Below, one piece after another: positions 19,586 through 27,626 of a stretch of DNA of 64,000 bases. Source of the DNA: Kitasatospora sp. A2-31. GTDB lineage: Bacteria; Actinomycetota; Actinomycetes; Streptomycetales; Streptomycetaceae. The DNA lies in NCBI RefSeq assembly GCF_022288725.1, contig NZ_JAKNTA010000008.1, forward strand, positions 1 through 64,000, in the 5' to 3' direction. A model generated the notes under the pieces. It ran no database searches and was not told where the DNA came from. It worked only from the letters and a program-made list of their open reading frames with translations. The translations under genes and the position numbers were made by a program. How positions within the stretch are numbered: the first letter of the stretch is position 1; every line of letters begins with the position of its first letter.

Positions 19586-19654
19586 GACAGTTAACTATCC
19601 CCACGGCCGACTTTTTGGTGTACGTTGATCGCACCCGACGGACAGTTAACTGTC
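19586..19654. promoter_or_regulatory. paired GACAGTTAACT palindromic operators
   Basis: GACAGTTAACTGTC at 19641-19654 is a perfect 14-base palindrome and GACAGTTAACTATC at 19586-19599 differs from it at one position. Their centres are 55 bases apart. They sit between the leftward XRE gene and the rightward gene at 19883, in an unusually AT-rich stretch. They are probably binding sites for one regulator controlling both directions. Confidence 0.6.
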
Positions 19655-19882
19655 GATTGCCTGGTCAGGGGGTGTTTCTGGCGCCTGCGGCACGGTGATC
19701 GGTGGAGGGGGAACGAGTGGCAGATCGCTGCGCGGCCCGCGTCCACGGGCCGTCCTCGGCGGGCTTCCGGGAGATTGCAGCTCCCTGATGCCACCCGCCG
19801 AGGCCGCGGAACACGTCCGAAGCAGCCGGCCAGCCTGTTTCCACCACGCGGCCGATCTGCTCCACCTGCCCAGGAGTCTCCC
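19655..19882. other. leader region upstream of 19883
   Basis: About 230 bases follow the palindromes before the next start. An open frame runs through part of it but reads as low-complexity Arg/Pro sequence. I see no convincing gene; it is probably a 5' leader, ending with AGGAG at 19872-19876. Confidence 0.3.
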
Positions 19883-20221
19883 ATGCCCACCTACACGGGT
19901 ACAGCCGGGTCGCCCTCGCGACCGGACAGCATCGAGATCGCCACCGCCCCGGCCTCCTTCGTCGAGATCCTCGCCAGCCTCCTCGACCCCGACGTCGCCG
20001 TCGTCCGCCTGAACACCGGATCGGCCGGCTACCCCCGCACCGCTGGCGTATTCGACGCCCAGGGCCGGGCCGTGCCCCAGCCGCTCGCCTACCGTCAGGC
20101 CGCAGCCCGCTGGATCGTCCAGTGCTTCCCCGGCCTCGACCCCCGCAATGTCCACGAGCTGGACCTCGCCACCGGGCGCCTGACCGCTGTGGCCGTCGAC
20201 GCCACCCCGATGGCGGCCTGA
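19883..20221 (+). CDS. hypothetical protein, plasmid accessory
   Basis: The 112-residue protein has a compact central part (PASFVEILASLLDPDVAVVR, then a segment ending RWIVQCFPGLDPRNVHELDL) and no recognised domain. The ATG has AGGAG six to seven bases upstream; an in-frame extension to 19625 looks non-coding. It is the first gene of the rightward replication/mobilisation run and lies downstream of the paired operators, so it may be controlled by the XRE protein. Confidence 0.65.
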   Translation: MPTYTGTAGSPSRPDSIEIATAPASFVEILASLLDPDVAVVRLNTGSAGYPRTAGVFDAQGRAVPQPLAYRQAAARWIVQCFPGLDPRNVHELDLATGRLTAVAVDATPMAA

Positions 20222-20282
20222 CCCCGCACCACCCCGAAGGCCCGACCGCCGCGACCACGAGGCACCACCTCCGCGACGTCGG

Positions 20283-21836
20283 GTGACCAGCCCTGCCCCG
20301 CTCCACGGGGCGAGGCCGTGCTGCCGCGCCCGAGCGCGGCGTCCCCTTCCGACCGGTGACGCGCCGTCGAAGCCCCTTCCGCCGCGCACCGAGTTCACCG
20401 CACCCGCCGCCGCACCCCGACCGCCCAGGGTGCCGGCCGCCGTGCCCAGCGAAACCAGGACTCCCGTGCCCAGTGCCCCCCTGCCCGCCTGCGCCCCCGA
20501 AGCGCAGCCCCCGGGGACGACGACAGGCGGCCCCGGCCTGCATGTCCCCGACCCCGCCCAGTGGATATCCACCACCACCGGCCGGATCGCGCCGGACACC
20601 TACACGTGGATGCAGGCCGTCCACTGGGTCTCCGACACCCAGGCCCACGCCCCGGCCCGCTCCCACGGCCCGAGATTCGGCCGCACCACGATCCGCATCG
20701 CCCAGCTGCTCGCCCAGCTCACCCCGTGCAGACCCGGCATCGGGTACCTCGTACGGATGCTCAAGTTGAGCGAGCGCACCGTGCAGTACCACCTGTCCAT
20801 CCTCCGCGAGTCCGGCCTGCTCAGCTACACCGCCAAGGGCAGCCGTGTGCGCCAGGTGGGCGGCAGGGCAAGCGAGTTCGTCCGCACCATCCCCGCGAAG
20901 TTCGACGAGGCGATCGGCCTGCGGACCACCGAGTCCGAGTCCTTCATCCGCAAGGTCGTCGGTGTCGGCACCGACGAGGGCCGCCGCGCCCTCGCCCAGC
21001 TGGGAAAGAAGGCCGCCCGAACGGTCCGACGGACCAAGCGGCGCACCACCAGGAAGGCCGGTACCCGTTCCTCCTCGGGCTCCCCCCGTTGCACCCCAAT
21101 GGGGGTCGGTGCTGTCACTTCTTCTCCTGCAGCACCTACCAACAATCCCTCTGAGAGCGACTTCGGAAACGGGAACGACCAGCAGCACCAGGGGGAACGG
21201 AAGCGCCGTCGGCAGCTGAACCGGGTCGGTCGTCGCCACCAGCTCGGCCTCGAGCTCGTCCGCCAGGTCGCGTGGCTCAGCGGCAGCCCGGTCCCGCGGG
21301 TCGCCTGGGCCGTGCGCCACCTCGCGGACGCTGGGTGGACCGCCCACCAGGTCATCGCCGTGCTCGCCCAGCGGACGCCGGCCACCCGGATCCACCGTCC
21401 GGTCGGCTTCCTCACCGCCCGCCTGGCCGGAGCCGAGCTGCTGTACGACACCGAGGCCAAGCGCGAGGCGATCACCGCCTGGTGGCGCGACTCTCCGCAG
21501 GCCACCCGGGACCGCCACGCCGAGTGGTCCGGCACCTGGCAGGCACCCCGCAGCACCGCGGTGCGAACCCTCGTCCAGGGCGCCTGGGCGAGAGCACGGG
21601 AGACCTTCCGCCAGCCGCTGGCCGTCCTGGACGACCAGCCCACCAGCGAGGAACACCGCGAAGCCCGCACCACGGCGTGGCGCCAGTACCTCAGCGGCAG
21701 ACCCTCCCTGGTCACCTCCGCCCTGGCCATCGCCGGCCGCGAGCAGGCCGAGCAGATCTACGGCCGCGACCTCGTCGAGCGCGTCCTGCGCCTCCGCGCC
21801 ACCACCAGCCACCTCCGAACGGGAACAGCACGATGA
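20283..21836 (+). CDS. Rep-like helix-turn-helix protein
   Basis: The 517-residue protein has a winged HTH at about residues 140-190 (IGYLVRMLKLSERTVQYHLS then ILRESGLLSYTAKG), a basic linker with KKAARTVRRTKRRTTRK, and a C-terminal helical domain (VRQVAWLSGSPVPRVAWAVR onward). This layout is seen in streptomycete plasmid proteins proposed as replication initiators. It overlaps by four bases with the DciA-like gene, which supports a replication role. The first 80 residues are Pro/Ala-rich and the exact start is uncertain. Confidence 0.65.
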   Translation: MTSPAPLHGARPCCRARARRPLPTGDAPSKPLPPRTEFTAPAAAPRPPRVPAAVPSETRTPVPSAPLPACAPEAQPPGTTTGGPGLHVPDPAQWISTTTGRIAPDTYTWMQAVHWVSDTQAHAPARSHGPRFGRTTIRIAQLLAQLTPCRPGIGYLVRMLKLSERTVQYHLSILRESGLLSYTAKGSRVRQVGGRASEFVRTIPAKFDEAIGLRTTESESFIRKVVGVGTDEGRRALAQLGKKAARTVRRTKRRTTRKAGTRSSSGSPRCTPMGVGAVTSSPAAPTNNPSESDFGNGNDQQHQGERKRRRQLNRVGRRHQLGLELVRQVAWLSGSPVPRVAWAVRHLADAGWTAHQVIAVLAQRTPATRIHRPVGFLTARLAGAELLYDTEAKREAITAWWRDSPQATRDRHAEWSGTWQAPRSTAVRTLVQGAWARARETFRQPLAVLDDQPTSEEHREARTTAWRQYLSGRPSLVTSALAIAGREQAEQIYGRDLVERVLRLRATTSHLRTGTAR

Positions 21837-22510
21837 GCGACCACCAGCCCGCCTCCGGGATCGACCTCGCCCGCCTCGCCCTGCGCCGCGCCCGCGCCGA
21901 CGCCGCCAAGCGCGGCGACAGCGTGGTGAAGGCCAAGGCCGCCGGGGGACCGACCGCGCCCAGGCGGGGCCGGGCCGATCCGGTGGGCCTCGGCGCGGCC
22001 CTGTCCGACCTGATGGTCCAGCACGCCTGGCAGGAGCCGCTGACCGGCGGCGGACTGCTCGACCTGTGGCCGGCCGCCGTCGGTGAACTCGCCAGCCACG
22101 TCACCGCGGTGAGCTTCGACCACCAGACGGGCCGCCTCGACGTCCGCGCCGACTCCCCGGCCTACGCGACGCACGTCCGCACCCTCGCCCCGGCCCTCGT
22201 CGCAACGCTCAACCAGGCCAACGGAGAAACGATCCTGCGGAGCATCCGAGTGCTGGGCACGCACCGGGCCAGCGCCGCGGCGGAGGCCCGACCGGCCGCG
22301 GCCCGCGCCGCCGCCCCCGCGCCGGAGGCCAAGATCAAGACTCGGGAGGACGCCTCGCCCGGCTACCTGCGGGCCCTGGCCCAGCTGCAGGCCAGCCGCC
22401 CGAGCGCACCTGCGGACTCCAGGACGAGCCCGGCGGTCGACCGACGGATCAGATCGCTGGCCAGAGGTCCGGAGACGGCGCCCCGTCTCTCCGGCCCTCG
22501 CCCGCGCTAG
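21833..22510 (+). CDS. DciA-like (DUF721) helicase-loader protein
   Basis: The 225-residue protein starts in a basic helical region (GIDLARLALRRARADAAKRG) and has a KH-like DUF721 core: WPAAVGELASHVTAVSFD, then LDVRADSPAYATHVRTLAP and ILRSIRVLG. This is the pattern of DciA, which loads the replicative helicase DnaB in most bacteria. The ATG overlaps the Rep-like stop (ATGA). A plasmid copy beside a Rep-like gene suggests element-specific helicase recruitment. The C-terminal 60 residues are a disordered basic tail ending in RPR. Confidence 0.78.
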   Translation: MSDHQPASGIDLARLALRRARADAAKRGDSVVKAKAAGGPTAPRRGRADPVGLGAALSDLMVQHAWQEPLTGGGLLDLWPAAVGELASHVTAVSFDHQTGRLDVRADSPAYATHVRTLAPALVATLNQANGETILRSIRVLGTHRASAAAEARPAAARAAAPAPEAKIKTREDASPGYLRALAQLQASRPSAPADSRTSPAVDRRIRSLARGPETAPRLSGPRPR

Positions 22511-22519
22511 CCACCGGCT

Positions 22520-22551
22520 GGTCGGCGCGACCGCCCCCAGTCGCGCCGGCC
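22520..22551. terminator. hairpin between DciA-like and WhiB genes
   Basis: Arms GGTCGGCGCGAC (22520-22531) and GTCGCGCCGGCC (22540-22551) pair in 11 of 12 positions with one G-T, with an eight-base loop. It lies nine bases after the DciA-like stop. No T-run follows, so terminator activity is inferred. Confidence 0.5.
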
Positions 22552-22604
22552 AACCCCTCGAACCTCCGCACCCTGCTTGCGGACCCACCCGGAGACCCAA
22601 CCCC

Positions 22605-23135
22605 GTGTCCACCATTACCTCGATCGCCACCCGCCGCCGCGACAACACCTGGGTTCAGCGCGCCGCCTGCGCAGGCACCGCCGCCCCGGACTGCTTTTAC
22701 CCCCTGCCCGACCAGGCCGAGGAGACCGAGGCCGCCAAGGCCCTGTGCGCCGGCTGCCCGGTCAGCGAGGAGTGCCTCACCGAAGCGCTGGAGACCAACG
22801 ACCGCTACGGGATCCGTGGCGGACTCGTCGAGAGCGAGCGGATCGTGCTGCACCGTCTCGGCAAGGTGCGCTGGGAAGAGGAGCGAGTCGTCGCCGCGCT
22901 CAACGGCCGCCCGGTCAGCCTCTCCCCGCAAGAGAAGCACAGCGTCTCGGTCGTCGCCGCCATCCTCGACCTCGACCCGCGGATCTGGGCACCGGTGCTC
23001 GGCATCGGCCGCAAGCGGGCGCTCACTCGACTGCGCGAAGCCCGCGCCCAGCTCGAGAAGCAGCCCTTCCTCCTTCGGCGCGAGCAGCGCATCGCCGCTG
23101 CGTTCAGCCCAGAGGCCGCGGCGGTGGCGGCGTGA
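22605..23135 (+). CDS. WhiB-like protein with C-terminal extension
   Basis: The 176-residue protein has the WhiB signature: Cys in RAACAG, a paired Cys in PDCFYP, C-x-x-C-x5-C as LCAGCPVSEEC, and the YGIRGGL turn. It should bind a 4Fe-4S cluster and act with sigma factor or DNA. The C-terminal half (SLSPQEKHSVSVVAAIL onward) is extra and looks like a small helical DNA-binding domain. GTG start has GGAG ten bases upstream. It overlaps the DUF2637 gene (GTGA). Confidence 0.87.
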   Translation: MSTITSIATRRRDNTWVQRAACAGTAAPDCFYPLPDQAEETEAAKALCAGCPVSEECLTEALETNDRYGIRGGLVESERIVLHRLGKVRWEEERVVAALNGRPVSLSPQEKHSVSVVAAILDLDPRIWAPVLGIGRKRALTRLREARAQLEKQPFLLRREQRIAAAFSPEAAAVAA

Positions 23136-24325
23136 GCAAGAGCGGCAACATGCCGAACAGCATGTCCCCATGGGACAAGACCGCGATCGGCGTCATGGGC
23201 GCGGTCGGCGGAACCCTGAGCTACGACGCACTGCAGCAGATGGCCGTCGCCATGCACGTCCGCCCCGAACTGAGCTACCTCTTCCCAGTCGCCATCGACG
23301 GGTTCATCGCATACGGCGTCAGGGCGCTGGTCGTGCTGAAGGAGGCCCCGCTTCGCGCCCGTGCTTACACCTGGACCCTGTTCGGCGCTTCCACGGCCAC
23401 CAGCGTCTGGGCCAACTGGACCCACGCCGTCCGCCTGAACGAGACGACGACCGGCCAGGGATTCCACCTGACCAACACCGCGGTCGGCGCGCTCAGCACC
23501 ATCGCTCCGCTGGTCCTCGGCGGCGCCACCCACCTGTACATCGTCATGTCGCGACACACCTCTGCCGCTGTGCAGGCCAGCGAGCCGGCCGACGCGGAGA
23601 CCGAGGGAAGGGGTGCAGCAGCAACCGGCAAGAGCGACCGCGACGAGCTGACCACGGTCCGGTCCTGGTGGCGAAACCGTCTCCGCCGCACCCGCCCTGA
23701 AGCTGAGGAACTCGATCACGCTCCGGCCCGCACCGAACAACCGCACCTTCGCCTGATCAGCAGTCCGTCCGGTCCGGTCCCCGGGTCGGGTCCGTCCGGT
23801 CCGGTCCCCGGGTCGGGCTCGTCCGGTCCGGCTCCCGCGTCGGGCTCGTCCGGTCCGGCTCCCGCGCCGGGTCCGTCCGGTCCGGCTCCCGCGCCGGGCT
23901 CGTCCGGTCCGGCTCCCGCGTCGGGCTCGTCCGGTCCGGCTCCCGCGTCGGGTCCGTCCGGTCCGGTCCCCGCGCCGGGCTCGTCCGGTCCGGTCCCCGG
24001 GGCGGGCTCGTCCGGTCCGGCTCCCGCGCCGGGTCCGTCCGGTCCGGCTCCGACGACCGGACGGGCGCGGGTGAAGTTGGAGGAGCTGGTGCCTGTCGCC
24101 CGAAAGGCCGCCGCTCGGGCTGGCCGGACCAACCGAGAGGTCGTGGCCGCCGGCCTCCGCGAGGAGGGCTACTCCATCAGCAACGAGCGCATGGGAAAGC
24201 TGCTCCGGATGATCGAGGACACCAAACCTCCGCCGACCTCGCCGCCCGGCTCCGCGCGCCCGCCGCAATCCGTCGCACCGCACTCCCGCCCCACGCCCAA
24301 CTCCTTCCCGAGGAAACGTCCATGA
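23132..24325 (+). CDS. DUF2637-family membrane protein with repeat linker
   Basis: The 397-residue protein has four hydrophobic segments in the first 135 residues (starting AIGVMGAVGGTLSYDAL), matching DUF2637 proteins found on streptomycete plasmids near transfer genes. It continues through a nine-residue tandem repeat (S/P-S-G-P-A/V-P-x-x-G) into a C-terminal basic helical domain (TNREVVAAGLREEGYSISNE) resembling a small DNA-binding module. A membrane anchor joined by a flexible linker to a DNA-binding end could tether plasmid DNA to the membrane; that is inference. Confidence 0.78.
   Translation: MSKSGNMPNSMSPWDKTAIGVMGAVGGTLSYDALQQMAVAMHVRPELSYLFPVAIDGFIAYGVRALVVLKEAPLRARAYTWTLFGASTATSVWANWTHAVRLNETTTGQGFHLTNTAVGALSTIAPLVLGGATHLYIVMSRHTSAAVQASEPADAETEGRGAAATGKSDRDELTTVRSWWRNRLRRTRPEAEELDHAPARTEQPHLRLISSPSGPVPGSGPSGPVPGSGSSGPAPASGSSGPAPAPGPSGPAPAPGSSGPAPASGSSGPAPASGPSGPVPAPGSSGPVPGAGSSGPAPAPGPSGPAPTTGRARVKLEELVPVARKAAARAGRTNREVVAAGLREEGYSISNERMGKLLRMIEDTKPPPTSPPGSARPPQSVAPHSRPTPNSFPRKRP
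23765..24061 (+). repeat. eleven 27-base tandem repeats in the DUF2637 gene
   Basis: Eleven consecutive units encode nine residues each, of the form P/S-S-G-P-A/V-P-x-x-G. Units differ at a few bases (TCGTCC or CCGTCC starts; GCTCCC or GTCCCC cores). The array is in frame and probably varies in length between isolates by slippage or recombination. Confidence 0.95.
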
Positions 24326-24546
24326 CCCGCACCGCCATGCCGAAGACCACCCCCGAAGCTCTGATGCGCCTCCTGCTGGAGCAGCGCCTCGTCCGCGCCG
24401 CCACCGCCGCCAACGACGGAAGCTGGCTCGTCCGCCGCACCGCACACGGACCCAAGGTCGTCCTCGAAGGCCCGATCGAGGTCATGGACTACGGGCTCGG
24501 CGTGCTCCTCGACGCCAAGCTCGAACTGGAGGATGCCGCAGCCTGA
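24322..24546 (+). CDS. small hypothetical protein
   Basis: A 74-residue protein with segments PKTTPEALMRLLLEQRLVRA and RTAHGPKVVLEGPIEVMDYG. The ATG overlaps the DUF2637 stop (ATGA), so it is co-translated. No family is recognised; it could be an accessory factor of the membrane protein or the relaxosome. Codon use is strongly G/C-ending. Confidence 0.7.
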   Translation: MTRTAMPKTTPEALMRLLLEQRLVRAATAANDGSWLVRRTAHGPKVVLEGPIEVMDYGLGVLLDAKLELEDAAA

Positions 24547-24765
24547 TATGGCCAAAGTGCTTGCCGCGTAACGCAGTTCGGTGCCTGACCGCTTGGCCCC
24601 TACGGCGCAGCAAGCTATCGCGAAAGCCGGGCATACGCCCGGTTTCGCACTTGCCCTCGCCCCCAGGGGGCGAGGGAGACCGAGGGCGAGTCGAGCGGGG
24701 GCGCTCGACTCGTCCTCGGTCTCCCGGCACCAGGGGGTGCCGGGAGGAAGAAGGAGGAGGAGAAG
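24547..24765. other. oriT-like region with four nested hairpins
   Basis: Four inverted repeats occur in 125 bases: 24620-24648 (GCGAAA/TTTCGC with GC extension and one bulge), 24654-24676 (CCCTCGCCCCC/GGGGGCGAGGG), 24674-24725 (two 24-base arms with one G-T pair around GGGG), and 24723-24744 (CCCGGCACC/GGTGCCGGG). They end in a purine run at the MobC ribosome binding site. Nested repeats just upstream of mobC and a relaxase are the usual form of an origin of transfer. A nic site was not identified. Confidence 0.65.
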
Positions 24766-25233
24766 ATCGAGCCGCTGACCGACGCTGTCGAACCGCCCAC
24801 CGCCGAACCGACTGCCGACGCGCTGCCCGCGCGCCGCCCGCGCCGCCGCCATCGCGACCCACAGAGCCGCACGTGCAAGCTGACCGTGCGTCTGAACGCT
24901 GAAGAGAAAGCCGAGATCGACACCGCCGCCGCTGCCCGCGCCGTCACCGTCGGCCGCTTCCTCGCGACCAGCGCCATCAGCGCCGCCCGCGGAACACCCG
25001 CTGACCGCGACCCCCAAGACCGCCTCGACCACGCCGTCGACGAACTCGCAGCCTCCCGTGCGCAGCTCGCTCGCGTCGGCAACAACCTGAACCAGCTGGT
25101 CTTCGGCCTCAACGCCTCCGGCTACGTCGAGCCGGCGGCGCTGGCCCCGACGCTCGGAGCCGTCCGTACCGCAGTCGCTGCGGTCGACGCTGCCGCCGCA
25201 CAGCTGGTCGCCGGTGGTCCGGTTGGTCCCTGA
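24766..25233 (+). CDS. mobC: MobC-like relaxosome protein, ATC start proposed
   Basis: The protein has a basic region (RRPRRRHRDPQSRTCKLTVR) followed by RLNAEEKAEIDTAAAARAV, a ribbon-helix-helix-like segment, and the MobC hallmark RVGNNLNQL. GTG at 24886 is possible but would remove the basic arm and has no ribosome binding site. ATC at 24766 is in frame and lies five bases after AGGAGG. It overlaps the relaxase gene by 20 bases. It should bind oriT DNA and help the relaxase. Confidence 0.82.
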   Translation: MEPLTDAVEPPTAEPTADALPARRPRRRHRDPQSRTCKLTVRLNAEEKAEIDTAAAARAVTVGRFLATSAISAARGTPADRDPQDRLDHAVDELAASRAQLARVGNNLNQLVFGLNASGYVEPAALAPTLGAVRTAVAAVDAAAAQLVAGGPVGP

Positions 25234-26950
25234 CATCAGTCGCGGCAGCAAGACCTACGGCTTGTTGGCCTACCTGTACGGCCCCGGCAAGCACGACGAA
25301 CACTTCGACCCGCACATGGTGGCCTCCTTCGACGGGTTCGCGCCCGACCCGGGCCGCGACCCCGCTGCCAGCCTGAAGCAGCTGGAGCAGGTCCTGGACC
25401 TGCGGGTCAACCAGCTCGGACCGAGGCGGCCGAAGAAGCATGTCTGGCACTGCCCCGTCAGCGCTGACCCCGAGGACCGGCTGCTCTCCGACGAGGAGTG
25501 GGCCGAGGTCGCCCGCCGGGTCGTCGCCGCCGCCGGCATCGCCGACCCCGGCGACCCGGACGGATGCCGCTGGATCGCGGTCCGCCACGACCCGCGCCAC
25601 ATCCACATCATGGCCACCGTCGTACGCGGCGACGGGCGCCAGGCCCGCCTCCACGGCGACGCCCAGCGCGCCCAGGACGAGTGCCGGCAGATCGAGAAGG
25701 ACTTCGGCCTCAAGCAGCTCAACCCCGGCGACAAGACCGCCGCCAAGCGCCCGACCAGCGCGGAAACCCACAAAGCCGAGCGGCTCGGACGACCGGAACC
25801 CGTACGCCTCCAGCTCCGGGACCAGGTGCGCCGCGCCGTCGCGGGCTGCCAGACCGAAGCCGAGTTCTTCGACCGCCTCGCCGCCGCCGGCCTGCTGGTG
25901 CAGCGGCGCATCGGACCGTCCGGTGACACCCTGGGGTACTCGGTCGCGGACCCTGACGACCGCAACGGGAAGGGCGACCCGGTCTACTTCCCCGGTTCCA
26001 AACTGGCCCCCGACCTCTCCCTCCCGCGCATCCGCAAGCGGCTGAGCGGCGGCGTCCGGGCCGCCGAGGCGAGCACCGTCGAGCAGGGAGACCCGGCCAC
26101 CGGCAAGGCCCGTGTGCCCGGCTCCAAGGCCGCCCGCGCCCGCCGAGACGCCGCAGCCGCAGTCGACGACGCCACCCAGACCATCGAAGAAGGGAACGAA
26201 GAGGACGCAGCAGCGCAGCTGGTCGGTGCGATCGAGATCATCGACGTCTTGGCCGTCCGCGCCCCGGCCGACACCAGGGTCCAACTTCTCGCTGCAGCGA
26301 GGGCATTCGAGCGGGCGTCACGCTCCCACGTGCGCGCCGAGCGGGCCGACAACCGGGCGGTGCGAGCAGCTGCCCGCGAGATGCTCAGCAGCGGCTACTC
26401 CGGGAACCGGGGGGAGGACGGCGGCGTGACCGCCATGCTGCTTTCCGCCCTGATCCTGCTGGCCGTCGCCTCCGCCCGGTGGCACTCCGCCCGCTCGCAC
26501 GCCCAGCAGGCTGCCGCCGCCAGCGCCGCCGCCGAGCAACTGCGAGCGGCGTACGCCACGGTGGCCGCCCGCCCGATGGCGGCCATGGCCGCTCGGGGAC
26601 GCTCCCTGCCTTCGTCGGTTCGCGAGCGCCAGGACGCGGTGATCCGGGCGAAACTGCCCGACGTGGGCACCGAGCACGGCGGGAGCGACTGGGACGCGCT
26701 CGCCGCCACCCTGGCCGAGGCGGAGGCGGCCGGCCACGATCCGGCCGCGCTTCTCGAGAAGGCCCGGAACCGCCGTGAGCTGGACACCGCGGACTCCGTC
26801 ACTGCCGTCATGGTCTGGCGGGTCCGACGGATCGCGAAGCTGTCGGCCGCACCCTTGGCCCAGCCCGAGACCGGCGTCCGAACCAGGAGCGAAGGACCAG
26901 CGGCTCCGGCACCGGCACCCGGGCGTCAGGCCCGCAACAGCCGGCGCTGA
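25214..26950 (+). CDS. MobA/MobP-type relaxase (module 1)
   Basis: The 578-residue protein has an N-terminal relaxase domain: the segment KTYGLLAYLYGPG that is common in actinobacterial relaxases, and the metal-binding HDPRHIHIMATVVR with the H-x-H pair near residue 137. The candidate catalytic Tyr lies in the first 30 residues. After residue 300 there is a long helical region with a hydrophobic segment (MLLSALILLAVASARW) and a C-terminal tail ending NSRR. It should nick oriT and pilot the strand in transfer. Confidence 0.88.
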   Translation: MVRLVPDISRGSKTYGLLAYLYGPGKHDEHFDPHMVASFDGFAPDPGRDPAASLKQLEQVLDLRVNQLGPRRPKKHVWHCPVSADPEDRLLSDEEWAEVARRVVAAAGIADPGDPDGCRWIAVRHDPRHIHIMATVVRGDGRQARLHGDAQRAQDECRQIEKDFGLKQLNPGDKTAAKRPTSAETHKAERLGRPEPVRLQLRDQVRRAVAGCQTEAEFFDRLAAAGLLVQRRIGPSGDTLGYSVADPDDRNGKGDPVYFPGSKLAPDLSLPRIRKRLSGGVRAAEASTVEQGDPATGKARVPGSKAARARRDAAAAVDDATQTIEEGNEEDAAAQLVGAIEIIDVLAVRAPADTRVQLLAAARAFERASRSHVRAERADNRAVRAAAREMLSSGYSGNRGEDGGVTAMLLSALILLAVASARWHSARSHAQQAAAASAAAEQLRAAYATVAARPMAAMAARGRSLPSSVRERQDAVIRAKLPDVGTEHGGSDWDALAATLAEAEAAGHDPAALLEKARNRRELDTADSVTAVMVWRVRRIAKLSAAPLAQPETGVRTRSEGPAAPAPAPGRQARNSRR

Positions 26951-27044
26951 CGTCACCGGGCCGCCCCTCCCGCACAGCCGCGCGGGGGGTACAGCGGTTC
27001 ATGCTGAAGCCGATCTTGTCGCGGTGGCCCGGCCGATCGCCGGT

Positions 27045-27188
27045 TCAGCAGCAGAGATCGGAGTCGTCCTCGGGCTCCGCTTCCGGGTCGTCCTGGGCGG
27101 TCCAGGTGCCGAACGGGCCGGGCAGCCCGGCCTCCTCGGCTCCGAGTTGGAGGGCGCCGCCCTTCGTGCGGTGCGGCCCCGGGATCAC
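27045..27188 (-). CDS. 47-residue acidic peptide ending in Cys-Cys
   Basis: A GTG at 27188 overlaps the stop of the gene in front (GTGA) and begins a 47-residue frame with 44 of 48 codons ending in G or C, as in true genes here. It reads GALQLGAEEAGLPGPFGTW in the middle and ends DDSDLCC before TGA. No family is recognised. The length and Cys-Cys end recall ribosomal peptide precursors or small carrier peptides. It faces away from the MFS/FemAB/ATP-grasp operon at 27627, so a shared role is speculative. Confidence 0.5.
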   Translation of the reverse strand: MIPGPHRTKGGALQLGAEEAGLPGPFGTWTAQDDPEAEPEDDSDLCC

Positions 27189-27382
27189 GAGAGCACCTGC
27201 TCAGCGTCCATGGCGACGCGCTGGGCGACCAGCCGCTCGCGCAGCTCGGACTGTTCGGTGGTGATCGGATCGTCCGGGCGGCGAATCCGCACGGGCGTCG
27301 GCCGCAGGGGCAGGCTACTGCCGGCCTCGGCCGCCGCAGCGGCTTTCTCGGCCTTGGCGGGCGCCCGGTCGTCGCTGGTCAC
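27185..27382 (-). CDS. small hypothetical protein, coupled to the Cys-Cys peptide
   Basis: A 65-residue frame from GTG at 27382: an Ala-rich start (RAPAKAEKAAAAAEAG), then LPLRPTPVRIRRPDDPITTE and a helical end SELRERLVAQRVAMDAEQV. Codon third positions are strongly G/C. No clear ribosome binding site is seen. It overlaps the following 47-residue gene by four bases. Function unknown. Confidence 0.45.
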   Translation of the reverse strand: MTSDDRAPAKAEKAAAAAEAGSSLPLRPTPVRIRRPDDPITTEQSELRERLVAQRVAMDAEQVLS

Positions 27383-27626
27383 AGCCAGCAGGGTACCGGC
27401 TGAGCCAGGCCGATGGCCTCCGCCGGGCACCGCATCCAGTGATCACTGAGGCGTCGGCGGCATTTCACCGAACCGTGTCGATCACCTGGTCAGGGTCATT
27501 ACCACATGATCGGCGCGATGCGTCGGGCCGCGCGGCGCGGAGTCTTGGGGTCCGCCCGCCGACGGATGCGCCCAGACGCTTCGTCGGCGGGCGTACCACC
27601 GGCCCGTCGACGCCAGCAGGAGCAGC
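27383..27626. promoter_or_regulatory. divergent region with palindrome and leader hairpin
   Basis: This region separates the two short leftward genes from the rightward MFS gene. It contains a perfect 12-base palindrome CAGTGATCACTG (27437-27448) and, just before the MFS start, an 11-base inverted repeat GCCCGCCGACG/CGTCGGCGGGC (27554-27564 and 27582-27592, 17-base loop). The first is a likely operator; the second could form a leader hairpin in the MFS transcript. Confidence 0.5.

Noticed and set aside
19664-21812. Long minus-strand frame opposite the Rep-like and 19883 genes
   Set aside because: It has Arg/Gly-rich text without motifs, while the plus strand has recognisable HTH motifs and four-base overlaps with the next gene.
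23765-24061. Possible CRISPR-like repeats
   Set aside because: The 27-base units are contiguous with no spacers and stay in frame inside the DUF2637 gene; they are a coding tandem repeat.
27001-27264. Plus-strand frame of 87 codons after the relaxase
   Set aside because: It is antisense to the short minus-strand genes, which have far better G/C codon endings and a GTGA overlap.
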